Assembly (NCBI GenBank): GCA_009760855.2
Contig: WPIO01000012.1
Span: 3,093,501-3,157,500 of the forward strand
Length of the DNA stretch: 64,000 nucleotides
Reading direction: 5' to 3'
Source: Cristatella mucedo
Lineage: Eukaryota; Bryozoa; Phylactolaemata; Cristatellidae
Positions within the stretch are counted from its first letter, which is position 1. Each line of letters starts with the position of its first letter. Below are positions 42,420-58,631 of the stretch, piece by piece. The notes below the pieces were generated by a model. The model was not told the origin of the DNA, made no database searches, and saw only the letters and a program-made list of their open reading frames with translations. The translations under genes and the position numbers were made by a program.

Positions 42420-42588
42420 CTGATTCAATCGCCTCGTTTATATAGCAGCAGAAGAGCCTTTACTACTATCGCCTCGCCGCCCCCCCCCCCCCCCCCGCTT
42501 GCAGTGGCCTCTAAAGGATCATACTCTGCCGGACGTGAACGCACGACCTGGGTTGTGGAGAGCGAGTACCTAACCGCTGGGCTAAGAC
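42420..42588 (-). mobile_element. tRNA-derived SINE family S1 with poly-C expansion
   Basis: Antisense copy in which a run of about 16 C sits in the body (42480-42496); ends ACGACCTGGGTTGTGGAGAG and CCTAACCGCTGGGC. Confidence 0.75.
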
Positions 42589-43309
42589 CCGACTAATAAA
42601 TAGAATCCATTCGGGAGCTAACAATTTCGAGCTAGCGACCCAAAAAGATCTAGCCTTGGCCTGGATAGGGTGCATGTATCTCCAGCTGATAATGAGCGGC
42701 ACAGATTAGGAGATCTCAACTCGTGCTACATTGGGTATACGAGCGGCGGGCGTCGATCTCGGTCACCACTTCAGTTCTACAACTGAATGTCATCGCTACC
42801 TACGTGCTGTCGTAGCTGCGATTTCACAGAAGTACTCAAATTTAAGATAGCAAAATAGGATGAGACAGCAACGTATTAAAGCCATTGAAAGCGCACGGTG
42901 CCCTACCCCCAACGTACCGACATCGCCAATCACTGCATAGTGTAGCGTGAGGAAGAATGCAACGGGAAATGAACGCGAGAGATAATTATAAAAGGAAGAG
43001 AGAGAGAGGGGGGGAGATAAACTGAAGTCTGTTTATAAACGCCATCCAATCAATCCGCCACGAGTGGCCCTGTGGCAATGATCACGATATCCTAATTGAA
43101 TGGTTGCGAGCAACGATTGGTCTGGCTCTGAGGCGGTTCGATTCGTACTCTTCCAAACGTTTTCAATTCGTGTCATGCGCCGAGCCTCACGGAAAAAGAT
43201 CGAAGTTCAATGGATCTTGTATCACTCGTACGTTGGCGCTATCATCCAGCTACCATCCAATTTGTCGTTTAAAACATTCGGAATAGGCTACAGCGATTGA
43301 TAAACTGAA
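42589..43309. other. Intergenic sequence, no gene seen
   Basis: Contains a short GA-rich stretch near 42990-43015. Confidence 0.4.
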
Positions 43310-43890
43310 TGCTTGCCTTGCAGACATTCAATCCTGGATGGCGGCCAATTTTCTTAAACAACGTGATGATGAAACCATACTCCTACTCACAGGACTACCC
43401 AAGCGTGCGGCCGTACTAGGAAGCTTTCTCTTGTATTGGTGATGCTGTAGTGCGACCATCACCACGGGCCCAGAATTTTGATGTTCCCTTTAATAACTGC
43501 TCAACGTTTAAAAGCTTCATTAGGAAGACCACCAAGCTAGCCATCACGTTCGATCCCTGACTAATATTAGGGGATTTTCCTCCACGGCAGCTTGCTAAAA
43601 ATCTACCTAGCTTCCTGGTTTTGTCTACGCTAGACTAATGTATTTCAGTACCGTCTGGGCTACCAAAAATCCATAAAGCCTCTGCAGCTGGTTATGTCTC
43701 CTTTGTTAAGGAGCTGCGGTGGCTGCTTACGCTGATTTACTTTACGCCCGCCGTTGTTTGGCTCCTTCATACCTTAGCTGAACTACTGCACCATTTTCTG
43801 TTTGCTCGCATCCTCGGGTTCTCAGGGGAAAATAAATTAGCTGTTCCATTATTTCACTTAAAGACCGTTGGCGATAGAAGCTATTAATGA
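43310..43890 (+). mobile_element. L2-type LINE family A, decayed
   Basis: Starts in the IQSWMAANFLKQ-like block and runs through broken LDYC..LPGLPK-like and KLAVPLFHLKTVGDRS-like blocks; many frame breaks. Confidence 0.65.
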
Positions 43891-44224
43891 TAATGTTCGA
43901 GGCCGCCGCCGTGCCGTCGTTTCTGACAGTTATCAATTAGCCAGCCTTACATCGCGAGTTCATTTTTTACTAACAATCGGGATTATATACATAGTCGGCT
44001 CACTTTGCCGGGGAACCTCTGATGGCAAAAGTTGGGAAGCAAGCAACTAGTGCGAGTCGATGCTTGTCTGTCTATAAATAGCGATTCGGATCCCGCTATC
44101 GCTATCATGCATACAGCAATGGTAGCTGCATTCCTATGATTTTCCGGTGCAAATTGCAAAAAAGTAGTATACCGCTGTATTCCTGTAATATTCCCCAATA
44201 TTTTGCAGTTAATCCACTGTCCCA

Positions 44225-44330
44225 GTAGATAGATATATAGATAAATATTCAGATAGTAAGGCATGTGGATACAGGTTGAGATAGATAGATATATAGATAG
44301 ATATATGCTGCTAGATATAGAGATAAATGC
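44225..44330. repeat. GATA-type microsatellite
   Basis: Repeated AGATAGATATATAGATAG with AT interruptions, followed by CTGCTACTGCTGCTG. Confidence 0.85.
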
Positions 44331-44344
44331 TGCTACTGCTGCTG

Positions 44345-44495
44345 TCGCTGCCGAGCTAGTTTGGGCCAGCGGTTAAAGCGCTCGCCCGACCAAGGTCAAG
44401 GTGATTACAGTCGACCGACGTTGCGGTCTCAAGCCTCGTCGAATATACGAAGCACCTGAATAGAGATAAGGTTCTTTTAGGGTTCTATTATTGGC
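44345..44495 (+). mobile_element. tRNA-derived SINE family S2
   Basis: TTTGGGCCAGCGGTTAAAGC head, CTCGCCCGACCAAGGTC, then GAATAGAGATAAGGTTC tail. Confidence 0.75.
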
Positions 44496-44704
44496 GTATC
44501 GAATGGAGACTGGGGCGTACGTCCCCGTGTGCGGGATCAGGGGCCCTGGATACGGAGGGGGCGAGCCATGTGCATACTTCGTGCAGGGTGTACAATATCC
44601 AAGGAAAGCCACTGGGTGCAATGCAAATTAATTATATTTATATTTATAGATGCGGAAAGAGAGAAGGGAGGGCACGGAGCGGTGCATTGTTGCTCTCACT
44701 TCAA

Positions 44705-44805
44705 TTCAATTAATAATAATGATAATACATACGATATAGCGCACTCAGAGAGCTCACTCTCTTTCTAGGCACTTGACACTTGCAAGGCAGTTTCCAGTTT
44801 TAGCA
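44705..44805 (-). mobile_element. L2-type LINE family B, 3' tail fragment
   Basis: TAATAATAATGATAATACAT then AGCGCACTCAGAGAGCTCAC and TTTCTAGGCACTTGACAC. Confidence 0.7.
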
Positions 44806-44992
44806 GCGGAGAGCGTAGAATTTAAAGAATAGTAATATCTGGGCGCTTAAGGTAAGAATGTGCTTGTCTTGCTATCGAGCAAGTTATAATGCTGAAAGAG
44901 CGAAAGTTCCTCCTGCCGGAACGCCTTTCCGGTCGTCGACCGTCGTCCAGAAGACCGCGCCGCCGGTGGCGAAATTGTTGGCCGCAATTGTT

Positions 44993-45043
44993 CCCCGAAG
45001 TCATCGTCGGTGCACTTTTCGTGCACCGACGATGACTTCGGGG
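44993..45043. repeat. Perfect inverted repeat, 23-bp arms, 5-nt loop
   Basis: Arm 44993-45015 is the exact reverse complement of 45021-45043; loop TTTTC. Forms a strong hairpin in DNA or RNA. At the left edge of the CpG-rich domain. Confidence 0.97.
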
Positions 45044-46210
45044 ACCCTTAGTCGCTCTGGGGATGCAGTGGAACTACACGCTTGTGCATTCGATTCACCA
45101 GTACGTACATCAGCATCGCGTTTTGCGTAATCCACGGAAGATTGCAGCATTAACAATTTCACTTAAAATGATCTTAGCTACGTTGAGCTGCGTCCACCAC
45201 CGATCCTTCGGTCAGCAGACGTAAACTTCCGGGACCTGCTCGAGCCGAGAGCGCCGGTTGCCGGATTGCGATGCCGTGAACTGACGTTTACTTCCGGCGA
45301 GCGACAAAGCCTCGGCAGCCGATGGACAAACAGACGAACGAGTCGTCGGCCGCCCCAGCCTGCGCCGCCGATGAAAAGGTCGTGTGTCTTGGCGCCACCG
45401 TGTGGAGGCGCACGGATCTGCGTGCCTGCCGAAATGTCCGAGGCACCTGTCTCTACGCCGCCTCGTCCTCCCATTGGTAGGTTTAGGCGGCTAGGGTTTC
45501 TCGACGGGGAGGGAGGGGCAGTCGGCTTCGCAGCGCCGTCGAGCTGCAGCCATTCATCGCCCGAGTCTGCGATTCCGCCGCCGCCAGCAATTACCCAGCA
45601 ACTCGTTGGCGGAAGCGGCGGCTGGCCGCTTGGAGGAAGCGGCCGCCCGGGCTGATCTGCTGGAGGGGGCTTGGACCGCGCGGAAGCGGTCTGACCTAGG
45701 TGGCTGAGGACGCGAAGAGGATCTCGCAAACAATGCGCCGGCCGACTCGACGGACATCCAGGTCTCCTCTCGCGGTCGCGCCTGCTGGCCGGCTGCCAGG
45801 TCGCTCCCACTGACCGGCTGCCCCGGTCGCCCGCTGCTGCCTTCGAAGGCAGGGAGCGTCCGCCGCATTTCCGTGCGCGAGCATTCGACGAGAATATCTT
45901 GACCTTTGCTTTCGACCGATCGCTGGTAAGAGTCACCGGTAATACGTCGAACAAAGGCGATCGCCGCTCGGATAGCCCTATTGAGCACGCCGCTCGGGGT
46001 CGTAAACAACTCGGGACACCGGCGGCGACCCGCTTTTCGTGAGACGGCGCCTCGTACGATTGGACAGCGAATGTGGGTCGACCAATCGGAGCCGCTGCCA
46101 GTCCGGCTTTTAGCCGTGCGACTCGCCGGTGCGTCCATTCATAACTCGGGAGCGGAGCGTCGTCGGGCCCCGCTGCTCGACGAACGGACGGTCTGCCGCT
46201 GCGCGCGCGC

Positions 46211-49884
<3,674 letters not shown>

Positions 49885-50394
49885 CGGCGGCGGCAGTCGC
49901 AGCCGCCGACCAGTTCGCCAGAACTTCGAGGCGTTCGACGACATTGGCTAGCCGTTCCCACCGCGGTTGCCGAACCCGGCGAAAACGTAGTGCCCAGAGC
50001 GAATCGCCTGCGGACGCTGTCGATAAGATAAGGTTGTTAGAAACGTACACTCGTGTGGCCGCCGAAAAGCGAGAGGGGCTGACAGGTGAGAGCAAGCAGG
50101 TGGTGCGACGATGAGCAAGCTCCCTCTGGCCGGGCCACGTGACTCGTCACAAGTGTAACGTGCCCAAGAGCCGGTTGGCACGTTAGGAGGAGCTATCGCC
50201 CGAAAAGTGGCGAACGGTGCGACGACGACTTCGTGCTCTAACTTTTGGCCCCAACGAGATTACGGTCGCTGACCACGGCCAGTGTTACTTAAGTCGTTAC
50301 ATATCCGTTTGTCCTCAACTGCCCACTTTCGGACAGCCAAGGAATACGTGTACTGCCCAGTTTTTTAAGCGAATTATTTTCACTTTTTTAAGCG

Positions 50395-50400
50395 AATAAA
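50395..50400 (+). terminator. Probable poly(A) signal of the KLF gene
   Basis: AATAAA 511 bases after the KLF stop, followed within 15 bases by a GT/T-rich stretch (GTGCGTTGTTTTC), the usual downstream element. Confidence 0.6.
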
Positions 50401-50509
50401 GTGCGTTGTTTTCTCATTAACTGCCATCATTTGATTAACCAAGCTTTCGGGCCAAGGTTATGGGCATTGACATGGCCACGGTTAGGTCGGAAGGAAGGGT
50501 AAGCTTATT

Positions 50510-50655
50510 CGACAGGCTTATTTGTACGTCGCGAGCCTTAATGGGTATCGCCACCGCGTTCGATATGCAATAAAGGTATCGCCTGCGACACGACTCGAGC
50601 CTACGACGGGTTGGGTTTCGAAGCGCGACCACCTCATCCCGTGGGCTAATACGCT
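50510..50655 (-). mobile_element. SINE S1-like, diverged
   Basis: Antisense order: GCGAGCCTTAATGGGTATCG, GACTCGAGCCTACGAC, CCCGTGGGCTAAT. Confidence 0.55.
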
Positions 50656-51284
50656 GGGGCGAACGCGACCTTGCTAGAGGCAGTTAATCTTGGGAAGGCG
50701 TGAGACGGTGTGGTTTGTGCGAGGCAGCAGAGCTCGGGGTCATTGCTGCTGCTGCTGTGAGGACTGAGATTACGTCATTCTGACGTCATTCGCTGCGTGA
50801 AGGCGGCCTCAGCCACCTCTATGCGCCGTCTCGGGTCCCGCGGCCCCGGAAGGGCGGGCTGATTTCGCACGGCTCACGAGGCAAGCTCTGCCGCGATGCA
50901 TGGGTCGCTGCTGGATGTGCTAGCCCATTTGAATTTCTTCCGGCGCCAGCGTCAGCTGATGCCGTAGGCGGGGCGGGCGGAAGTGAGTGGACGCGGCGGT
51001 GCCGCCGAGACGCCTACGGTGCATATTTATTTGTCCCAACAATCACGATGGCTCTCGAGTTAAGCGCTCGGAGAGAATAAACAGTCGGCGCTCAAGCATT
51101 CTAATGCAAATATTTCGTAAGCCCCTATCTGCGATACCCACCGTGTTCCTAGAAGAAGCTACGGCGGCTACTCGCCACCCGCCTACCCGTTACGGCTATC
51201 GCTTCGCCGCCGGATCAGCCGCCCGAAAGCCGCCGTCGCCGCAGCCGTTCGAGCACGAACGCCGACTCGGCCCGGCTCGGCAGT
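50656..51284. other. GC-rich sequence downstream of the KLF gene
   Basis: No exon supported. Two TGACGTCA-like words (TTCTGACGTCATTC) at about 50775-50790 resemble CRE sites. Confidence 0.35.
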
Positions 51285-51405
51285 ATCTAGGCGTAAGGGT
51301 AATGCCTCGGTACAGTCTAGGTAATGCCTCGGTACAGCCTAGGTAAGGCCTCGGTACAGTCTAGGTAAGGCCTCTGTACAGTCTAGGTAAGGCCTCGCGC
51401 AGGAT
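51285..51405. repeat. 22-bp tandem repeat, five units
   Basis: Units based on GGTAATGCCTCGGTACAGTC, the last three changed to GGTAAGGCCTC. Confidence 0.9.
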
Positions 51406-51694
51406 AAGAGGAAGCGGCGGCAGCTCCGTCAACGCCCGCTCGAGCCCCCTTGGCCGCCCGTGGGGGCGGCAGCGGCAGTGCGACGGAGCTCGGCCTCGGA
51501 GCCTCGCCATCATCACCGGACGCTGCTCGAGCGGCGCCATTGTAAGCGAAGTAGCGAAATACATTGTATGTTGCCACTTTTATTAAAGGGCGAGCCCGCT
51601 TTCTCGAGGCGGCCGACAGCTTCGCGTCCGGTCTCTCCCCCTCCGACTTTGCACCGGATGCGACGGATCTGAGAGTAGTCGAGAGAAAAAAATA

Positions 51695-51862
51695 CAAGCT
51701 GATTTGACAGCCTCTTTTATATAGCTACGGAAGAGCCTTTACGGCTATCACCACCGCTTGCAGCAGCGATAAAAGATCACACACTGTAGGATTCGAACCC
51801 ACGACCTCGGGACCGAGGTCGTGAAAAGCAACCGCCTTACCTAGTGTGGCATCGCGGCTCAC
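51695..51862 (-). mobile_element. tRNA-derived SINE family S1
   Basis: Full antisense copy from AAGCTGATTTGACAGCC to CTTACCTAGTGTGGC, with GGATTCGAACCCACGACC. Confidence 0.88.
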
Positions 51863-51944
51863 CGAAAAGGAGTTCGGTAGGGGCTGCCAGAGTCCGGCCG
51901 AGGTCTGGCGAATGCTGCGAGCCGAAGCGACGTCGCGGCTCTCG

Positions 51945-52015
51945 TCCCTCTCTTTCTCTCTCTCCCTCTCCCGTGTCCCTCTCTCTCCCCTTCTTTCATC
52001 TCTCTCGTCTCCCTC

Positions 52016-52060
<45 letters not shown>

Positions 52061-52322
52061 GTCCTCTCCCTGTCTCCGTCTGTCTGTCCATCTGTCTATC
52101 TGTCTCCCTGTCTTTGTCTCTCTTTCCCCCATGTGTCTGTCTGTGTGTGCGTCTCTCTCTCTTTGTCTCTCTCTCTCTCTCTTTGTCTTTCTCTTTGTCT
52201 CTCTCTATCTCTCTGTCTCTGTCTCTCTCTCTCTCTCTGTCTCTCTCTGTCTCTCTCTATCTCTCTCTCTCTCACTCTTTCTCTCTGTCTCTCCCTCTCC
52301 CTCTGTCTCTGTCTCTCTCTCA

Positions 52323-52384
<62 letters not shown>
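51945..52384. repeat. CT-rich microsatellite, 440 bases, imperfect
   Basis: CT broken by TGTC, CCCT and TATC. Both strands have open frames of Ser/Leu or Arg/Glu repeats that are not genes. Confidence 0.96.
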
Positions 52385-52779
52385 TCTATTCGTCGCCGGC
52401 CCATGCGGCTAACTAGATCGGTGCTCGCGATTTCTTCGAGCTCGCGTCTGCCTGCTCCCAGCGGTGCCAGCGTCGGCAGTAGGTGAAGGCCGAGCGGCCG
52501 AGAGATGCACTACCATGCTCGACACCCGATCTCCGGTCGCTCGAAGCTCTCTGCTCGTCATGACCTTCGACCGCCCGACCGGGATTCCCTCGCTTGTCCG
52601 GCTAGCTGCAGCTTTTGGCCTTCAGACAAACACTTGGATACAAAACCACACAAGCATAAGGCCGATTGCATAACATCCGCTCGTTATCGTACTCGGAAAT
52701 AAAGCTGGCGACGCCAGAATGAAGCGTAAAAGGGTTACGGCAAGTCAGTACTCCGCAGCCCATGTCATCGGTTAGAGTC

Positions 52780-53085
52780 CTCTAGCAGGTAGTCCTTCAT
52801 TCTTACGCAACGACAACTACTCTCCTGTTGTCGACTACGGCTCATCCTTTTCAGCGATTCTGAGCTGCTACTTCCACGTAACTCACTACCTCAACTGCTC
52901 TCCTGACTCTGCTATGCTTCCCACTTTCTCTTTGTTTCGTGAGACGAAGTCTGTTGGCAACCGAATGCGTACCGAAAGCCGCTTAGGCTGTGAGTGCGCT
53001 ATACAAAACTCTCCTGCGTAACACCCACATGGTCTTTACGACTTTGTGGAGTTACAGACGGAGATACATTACATTAAATCTCCCA
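52780..53085 (+). mobile_element. L2-type LINE family A, 3' tail
   Basis: TCTTACGCAACGACAACTAC through GCGCTATACAAAACTCTCC and CTTTGTGGAGTTACAGACGG, then ATACATTACATT. Confidence 0.88.
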
Positions 53086-53639
53086 CGGCGGTAGCTGGCG
53101 GAATATCTGCCAATGTTATTCTGCCGCTACGAAAACGAGACCGTTTAATCAGCTGCCCTTATTTTACTTTTTACTTTTAGTTTTCGAGATCGTGAGGCCC
53201 CGGAGCTTACGATCCAATTCGCGATCGATCATGATTCACGCTCATGATCCAATGCGCGATCGATGTATCGCGGCTACCTGCGTCTGTTTTGCCCGCTAGT
53301 TCGGACCCGGAAGAGAGCAGCTAAGCGGAAGTGGCGGTCAATTGTTCGCCTCTTCCACTGCCGTACGTGCCGACGCACCGTTAACATTGAGCAGATCGAC
53401 TCGGCCAGTGCTCGGCGAAGGCGGCGCCCCCAGCCCTCCAGCCCACCCCCTTGCTCACTCCCCTCCCCACACTCTTGATGACAAGCTAGATTCGTTTCCG
53501 ACTTCAAGCGTTCTGTCCGAGCAGGTCTGACCGGAAAACGGCGTGACAGACAAGTAGAAAATGTCCATGAAAGCTTGTTTTGAATTGTTATATACGGTAG
53601 TGGCGTGGGAAGGAATGGTCGCCGTGAGATCTCTTTAGC

Positions 53640-54111
53640 GTGGATGTAATGAATCTGCGTCTGTAAATCCATAAAGCTGAAAAAATACGTGGATGTTATG
53701 CAGGAGAGTTTTCCATCGCCCATGCAAAGCCTCAGCGGCTTTCGGTACGCATTCGGTGGCCAACGTACTTCATCTCACGAAACTAAGAGAAAGTGAGAAA
53801 CATTGCTGAGTCAGTAGAGCAGTTGAGGCCATGAGTAGCGCTGCAGCAGCAGCTCAAGACGGCTGGAAAGGATGTGCCCTAGCCGACAGCAGGAGAGTAA
53901 TTGTCATTGCGTAAGAATTGTGGAAGCGAGCTCCACAGTCTAGGACCTGCACAGCAAAAGCGTCTGTCGACTACGTCTTAAAGCGGAGGAATTGAACAGA
54001 CAATTTATCACCCATAGAGGAGTTGAGGTACGAGGAGGCTGAAACGGATGCTGAAACGTGGGAATAATACCTGAACAACGCGGGCGCCCGAACGAGCCGA
54101 AGCAGTAAATG

Positions 54112-54112
<1 letters not shown>
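53640..54112 (-). mobile_element. L2-type LINE family A, 3' end, broken by a GA tract
   Basis: Antisense tail (TAAATCCATAAAGCTG, ATGTTATGCAGGAGAG, TTCGGTACGCATTCGGTGGC) and the antisense end of the reverse transcriptase, stopping at about 54112 where the GA tract starts. Confidence 0.82.
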
Positions 54113-54580
<468 letters not shown>

Positions 54581-54587
54581 TGATGCA

Positions 54588-54646
54588 GCAAATGTAAAGT
54601 ACCTAGAAAGAAATTGAGTTCTCTGAGGGTGCTTCATCAAATGTTG

Positions 54647-54677
<31 letters not shown>

Positions 54678-54678
54678 A
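54588..54678 (+). mobile_element. L2-type LINE family B, 3' tail
   Basis: GCAAATGTAAAGTACCTAG, AAAGAAATTGAGTTCTCTGA, then (ATT)n. Confidence 0.85.
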
Positions 54679-54872
54679 GACAGAGGAGGAGAGGGGGAGA
54701 GATAGAGAAGGAGAGACAGAGACGGACAGAGAGATAGAGACAGAGATACAGCGAAAGACAGATAAGGGAGAGACATGGAGAGAAAGATAGACAGAGGAGC
54801 GAGGAAGAGAGAGAAAGAAGGGGTGAAAGAGAGGTAGAGAGATAGGAGAGAGGGAGAGGGACGACAGTGCGG
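54679..54872. repeat. GA-rich imperfect repeat
   Basis: GAGAGA and GACAGAGA units following the L2 tail. Confidence 0.9.
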
Positions 54873-55667
54873 GCCGCACGCCCGATTCGCCGTAAGACGC
54901 CGTCGCCGGTGGAGTCATTTAGTTTCTTAGAGGAGCTAAAGAACCTTTTAATTAGCGAGGAGCAGAGGCGTGACACACCGCGCGCGCGATGCAGCGACTG
55001 AGAGTAGTGGGTATAATATGTAAACGCCAGCTGCGTACGTACGCCGTACAGCCCGTGCAACAAGCCGTACCGGAAGTGGAAGAGGTCCCTGCTACCCTAG
55101 CGAGCGCTACACTCGAGCCTGCCATTACAACCGCAGACGAACGTCGGCGGAGGCACGACTGTGAGGTCTGCATTCTTCAGCTTGCGGCAAGCGTCGGCCG
55201 GCGCTAGCGCCTCGTCCGAGGCCCTAGAACCGGATGCTGGATAGCGGCGTCGGCCCTCGGCGAGCTAGCTAGGCCGTCGCGTAACGAGCGCCTCGCCGTT
55301 GTGCTGCCTGCGCGGCGTCGCTGCGCCCGACTGACCGCTCGCCTCGCGCACCTCCCCGCTCGCGATGCACAGAGGGGGGCGGGAGGAGGGGAGGTTAGGA
55401 GGGCACCTCGCGCGCAGCATCCGGCGGCCGAGTGACCGCGGCTGGCGGTTTTCTGCCGCTCTGCCTGCGTGGCCCACTTACCCTGGAAGTCGGACAGGCA
55501 ATCGCGTCGGGCAAGCGTACACCCTCAAGGAGGGTGGAGGAGGGAGTGGCGGGGAATAGCCGTCTCTATTCAGCAGGCGTCGCAGTTTCTCGGCCGATGC
55601 TCGCCGGCACACAATGCATGCCCTAGCTAAAACATCAAAGAAAATATATACATATATACACACTGTA

Positions 55668-55815
55668 TATGGAATTTCCCTTTATAGCGCCCTTGGAGAA
55701 TTTAATCTCTAATCGGGCGCTTCTCGTATGCCGCGGGGCTCTGATCCCACGACCTCGGCCAGACCTTGATCGAGGCGAGCGCCTTGGCCGCTAGGCCAAA
55801 TCGGCTAGTTATCCA
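55668..55815 (-). mobile_element. tRNA-derived SINE family S2
   Basis: Antisense: CCTTTATAGCGCCCTTGGAG, GGGCTCTGATCCCACGACC and GCCTTGGCCGCTAGGCC. Confidence 0.75.
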
Positions 55816-56330
55816 AGAGAGACTTAGAAGCCCGGTGGCAGAAGCTCGAACGCATCCGCAGAGCGACGCAGACGCTCGCGCAGACAGACGCTCTGCAAAG
55901 CGCCGCCGCAGCGACGCCGGCGAGAGACCAGAGCCGCGGCGGCCGCGAGCGGAGACCAGAGCCGCGGCGGCCGCGCGTGCGCGGCTCTGGTGCGCCGCCG
56001 CCGGCCGCGTCGAGTGTGCGCGGCCGGCGGTCGGCGATTGGCGGGAAGCCCGCTCGCCGACTCGCCCTGCGGCGACTCGCCCTGCCGCCGCAGACGGGTT
56101 GCGTGCGGCGGCCTCCGGCGCCCGGACAGAGCTAGAGCGTGAATGCAGCGCTCGCAGTGGCGCTAGTCTCGGCCGAAGGCACGCGACCAATGCCGGCGAC
56201 GCTCCGGGAAGACGCCCTGGAAGCGCTGCCAGCGACTCGCAGGCGCGGCACCGATGCATGCAGGCGTCCCGACAGCAGCGGGACGCGGCAGTAGCGAAGA
56301 GCGCCCCGCGTATCTTAAGATAACCAGTCC
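55816..56330. promoter_or_regulatory. GC/CpG-rich island with nested direct and inverted repeats
   Basis: A 24-bp direct repeat starts at 55924 and 55952 (GAGACCAGAGCCGCGG...). It is followed by the 11-bp inverted pair 55956-55966/55980-55990 and the 12-bp pair 55998-56009/56019-56030. A 185-codon open frame (55766-56323) has no homology and looks compositional. Confidence 0.45.
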
Positions 56331-56499
56331 ATAACCACGGCTTAGAAAAGTCTATTCAACAGCGACGTATAGTGTTACGGGCGTTCAACTGTGGCCGTGA
56401 GGTTAAAGTAAATAAAATTAAAATTAAGCTATCTTTTTTTTTTTTTATAAAATTATCATTTTATACACTTGAAGCACGAAATTCATCCTCAGCCTTATG

Positions 56500-57135
56500 A
56501 TAATAGTACATTTTCTTTGTTGCACCCTCGGAGAACCTGAGGTCTTTTTAGGCACTTTACATATAGCTGTGAAGGAAGCATGACCGCACGGTCAGTCGTA
56601 GCATGCACGGTATCAGCAGGCATAGGCACGCACACCAAGGATAATTCATGCGGACCCAGCCAATGCTGTGACGAACGGGTGCGTTTGTAGCTTCTGCTTC
56701 AATTTCGTCAAGTCAGGGGGATGTCGTGACGTCAGCGGGCGTGAGCTGCGGGCGTTGAGATCGTACGAACTCACAAGGCCACAGTCTCCAAAGGATTTGA
56801 AATTGGTTCGTGGCGCCAGCTAAGCGGTCAAAGTCAGAAGAGCGTTTGGATGGTACGATGCCTAGCCTGATTAAGATGTTGTTCGGAGAGCTAGGGACGA
56901 GCAAGAGGATGACGGTACCTAGAAGTTAGTGGCAAACCCTCGAAGTCGATATGCTGCTTGTTGGGGGAGCCAGTGCACGCGAATAGATCAATCTGGATTA
57001 GGTATCCTTATCTAAGTCGGCCCGCAACGCAAGCAACGTTTGCGTAAGTGAGAGCAGGCAGGCTTAACTGGGACTTGGTGTAGTCGTCCTTGAAAATGTC
57101 ACTTCGATAAGGGGCACTCGAATTTTTTTCGTTAA
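56500..57135 (-). mobile_element. L2-type LINE family B, decayed 3' end
   Basis: GCACCCTCGGAGAACCTGAG stem, ACGGTATCAGCAGGCATAGG, then antisense reverse-transcriptase remnants (CACAGTCTCCAAAGGATTTG). Confidence 0.7.
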
Positions 57136-57242
57136 TGCTACAAGAGATATGCCGGCCGAAACCGTTTTTTCAGGGAACGGGTTTTCTAATGTGCGAGTGA
57201 CACTTGGTTTGGCAAGTTGCCTTCAAGTGCGCTCAGCATCTT

Positions 57243-57277
57243 CTTCAAAGTGACCAGCTCTCCTGGTCACTTTGAAG
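57243..57277. repeat. Perfect inverted repeat, 15-bp arms, 5-nt loop
   Basis: CTTCAAAGTGACCAG (57243-57257), loop CTCTC, and its reverse complement (57263-57277). Confidence 0.96.
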
Positions 57278-57289
57278 GTTAACTATCGG

Positions 57290-57830
57290 CTAGATACTTT
57301 GGAGTCGCCGGAGAACCTGCTGCTGACGAGCGTCACCGCCGCCCGCGCCGTGAGGAGACCGGCCGTACGTTGAGCCAGCGCCAGCCATTTTCAGCGAAAG
57401 GCACAGCAGCCGGGCTGCTGCTGCTGCGGAGGAGGTCGCTCGAACTAACCAACCCGCGACAGCTGTCACGTGATAACTGTCACGTGACAGCTGCACTCCT
57501 GGCTGCTGCCGACTCATTCCTCCGCGCTCTGCACAGGTCTCAAGTATTTGGGGTTCGCGCGTCCGGGCTCCCGCTCCAGTTGGTTGCTGCAGCCGAGGCT
57601 GAAGCCCACTCTCGGCATTGAAAGGCCGCAGCCGCTCCGCGAAGCGTAGCGGCTGCAACGCTCGCTCGCTCCCTCCGATCGACCGTCGAGGATGACGTCG
57701 TGTAGCCAGCGCCAGAGCTCGCTCGGCAGCTCACCGTCAGCGGGCGAGCAGGTCACGTGGGTGCAGGCCAGACTGATCTAGCGAGCGAGCTGCCTCGCCT
57801 CCAATCGGCGCCGATGCAAGCGCATGCTGT
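57290..57830. promoter_or_regulatory. CpG-rich island with palindromic CACGTG E-box pair
   Basis: GC-rich patch holding the inverted repeat CAGCTGTCACGTGA (57460-57473) and its reverse complement (57480-57493), 6-nt spacer. Each arm has CAGCTG and GTCACGTGA; a further GTCACGTGG is at about 57751. GTCACGTGAC-type sites bind bHLH-zip factors (USF, MITF/TFE). Promoter function is inferred; no adjacent exon found. Confidence 0.45.
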
Positions 57831-57926
57831 AGTGGCTACCTCGGCGGAGGTAGGAAATTGATGTTGGCGAGCTCTGCTAGCTTAGGCTGCTAGCGTGGCT
57901 TTCGGCGATGACCTGTTCCTCGCGCT

Positions 57927-58542
<616 letters not shown>

Positions 58543-58631
58543 AAGAGGCTCAGCAAGCATAAGCTGGGCATTTTGCTGCCATTTTGCCGAGAGTGAATTA
58601 TGCGAGTGACAGTGACAGTGAGTTATGCGAG

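Noticed and set aside
55766-56323. 185-codon open frame
   Set aside because: Begins inside a SINE and crosses nested GC-rich repeats; no homology.
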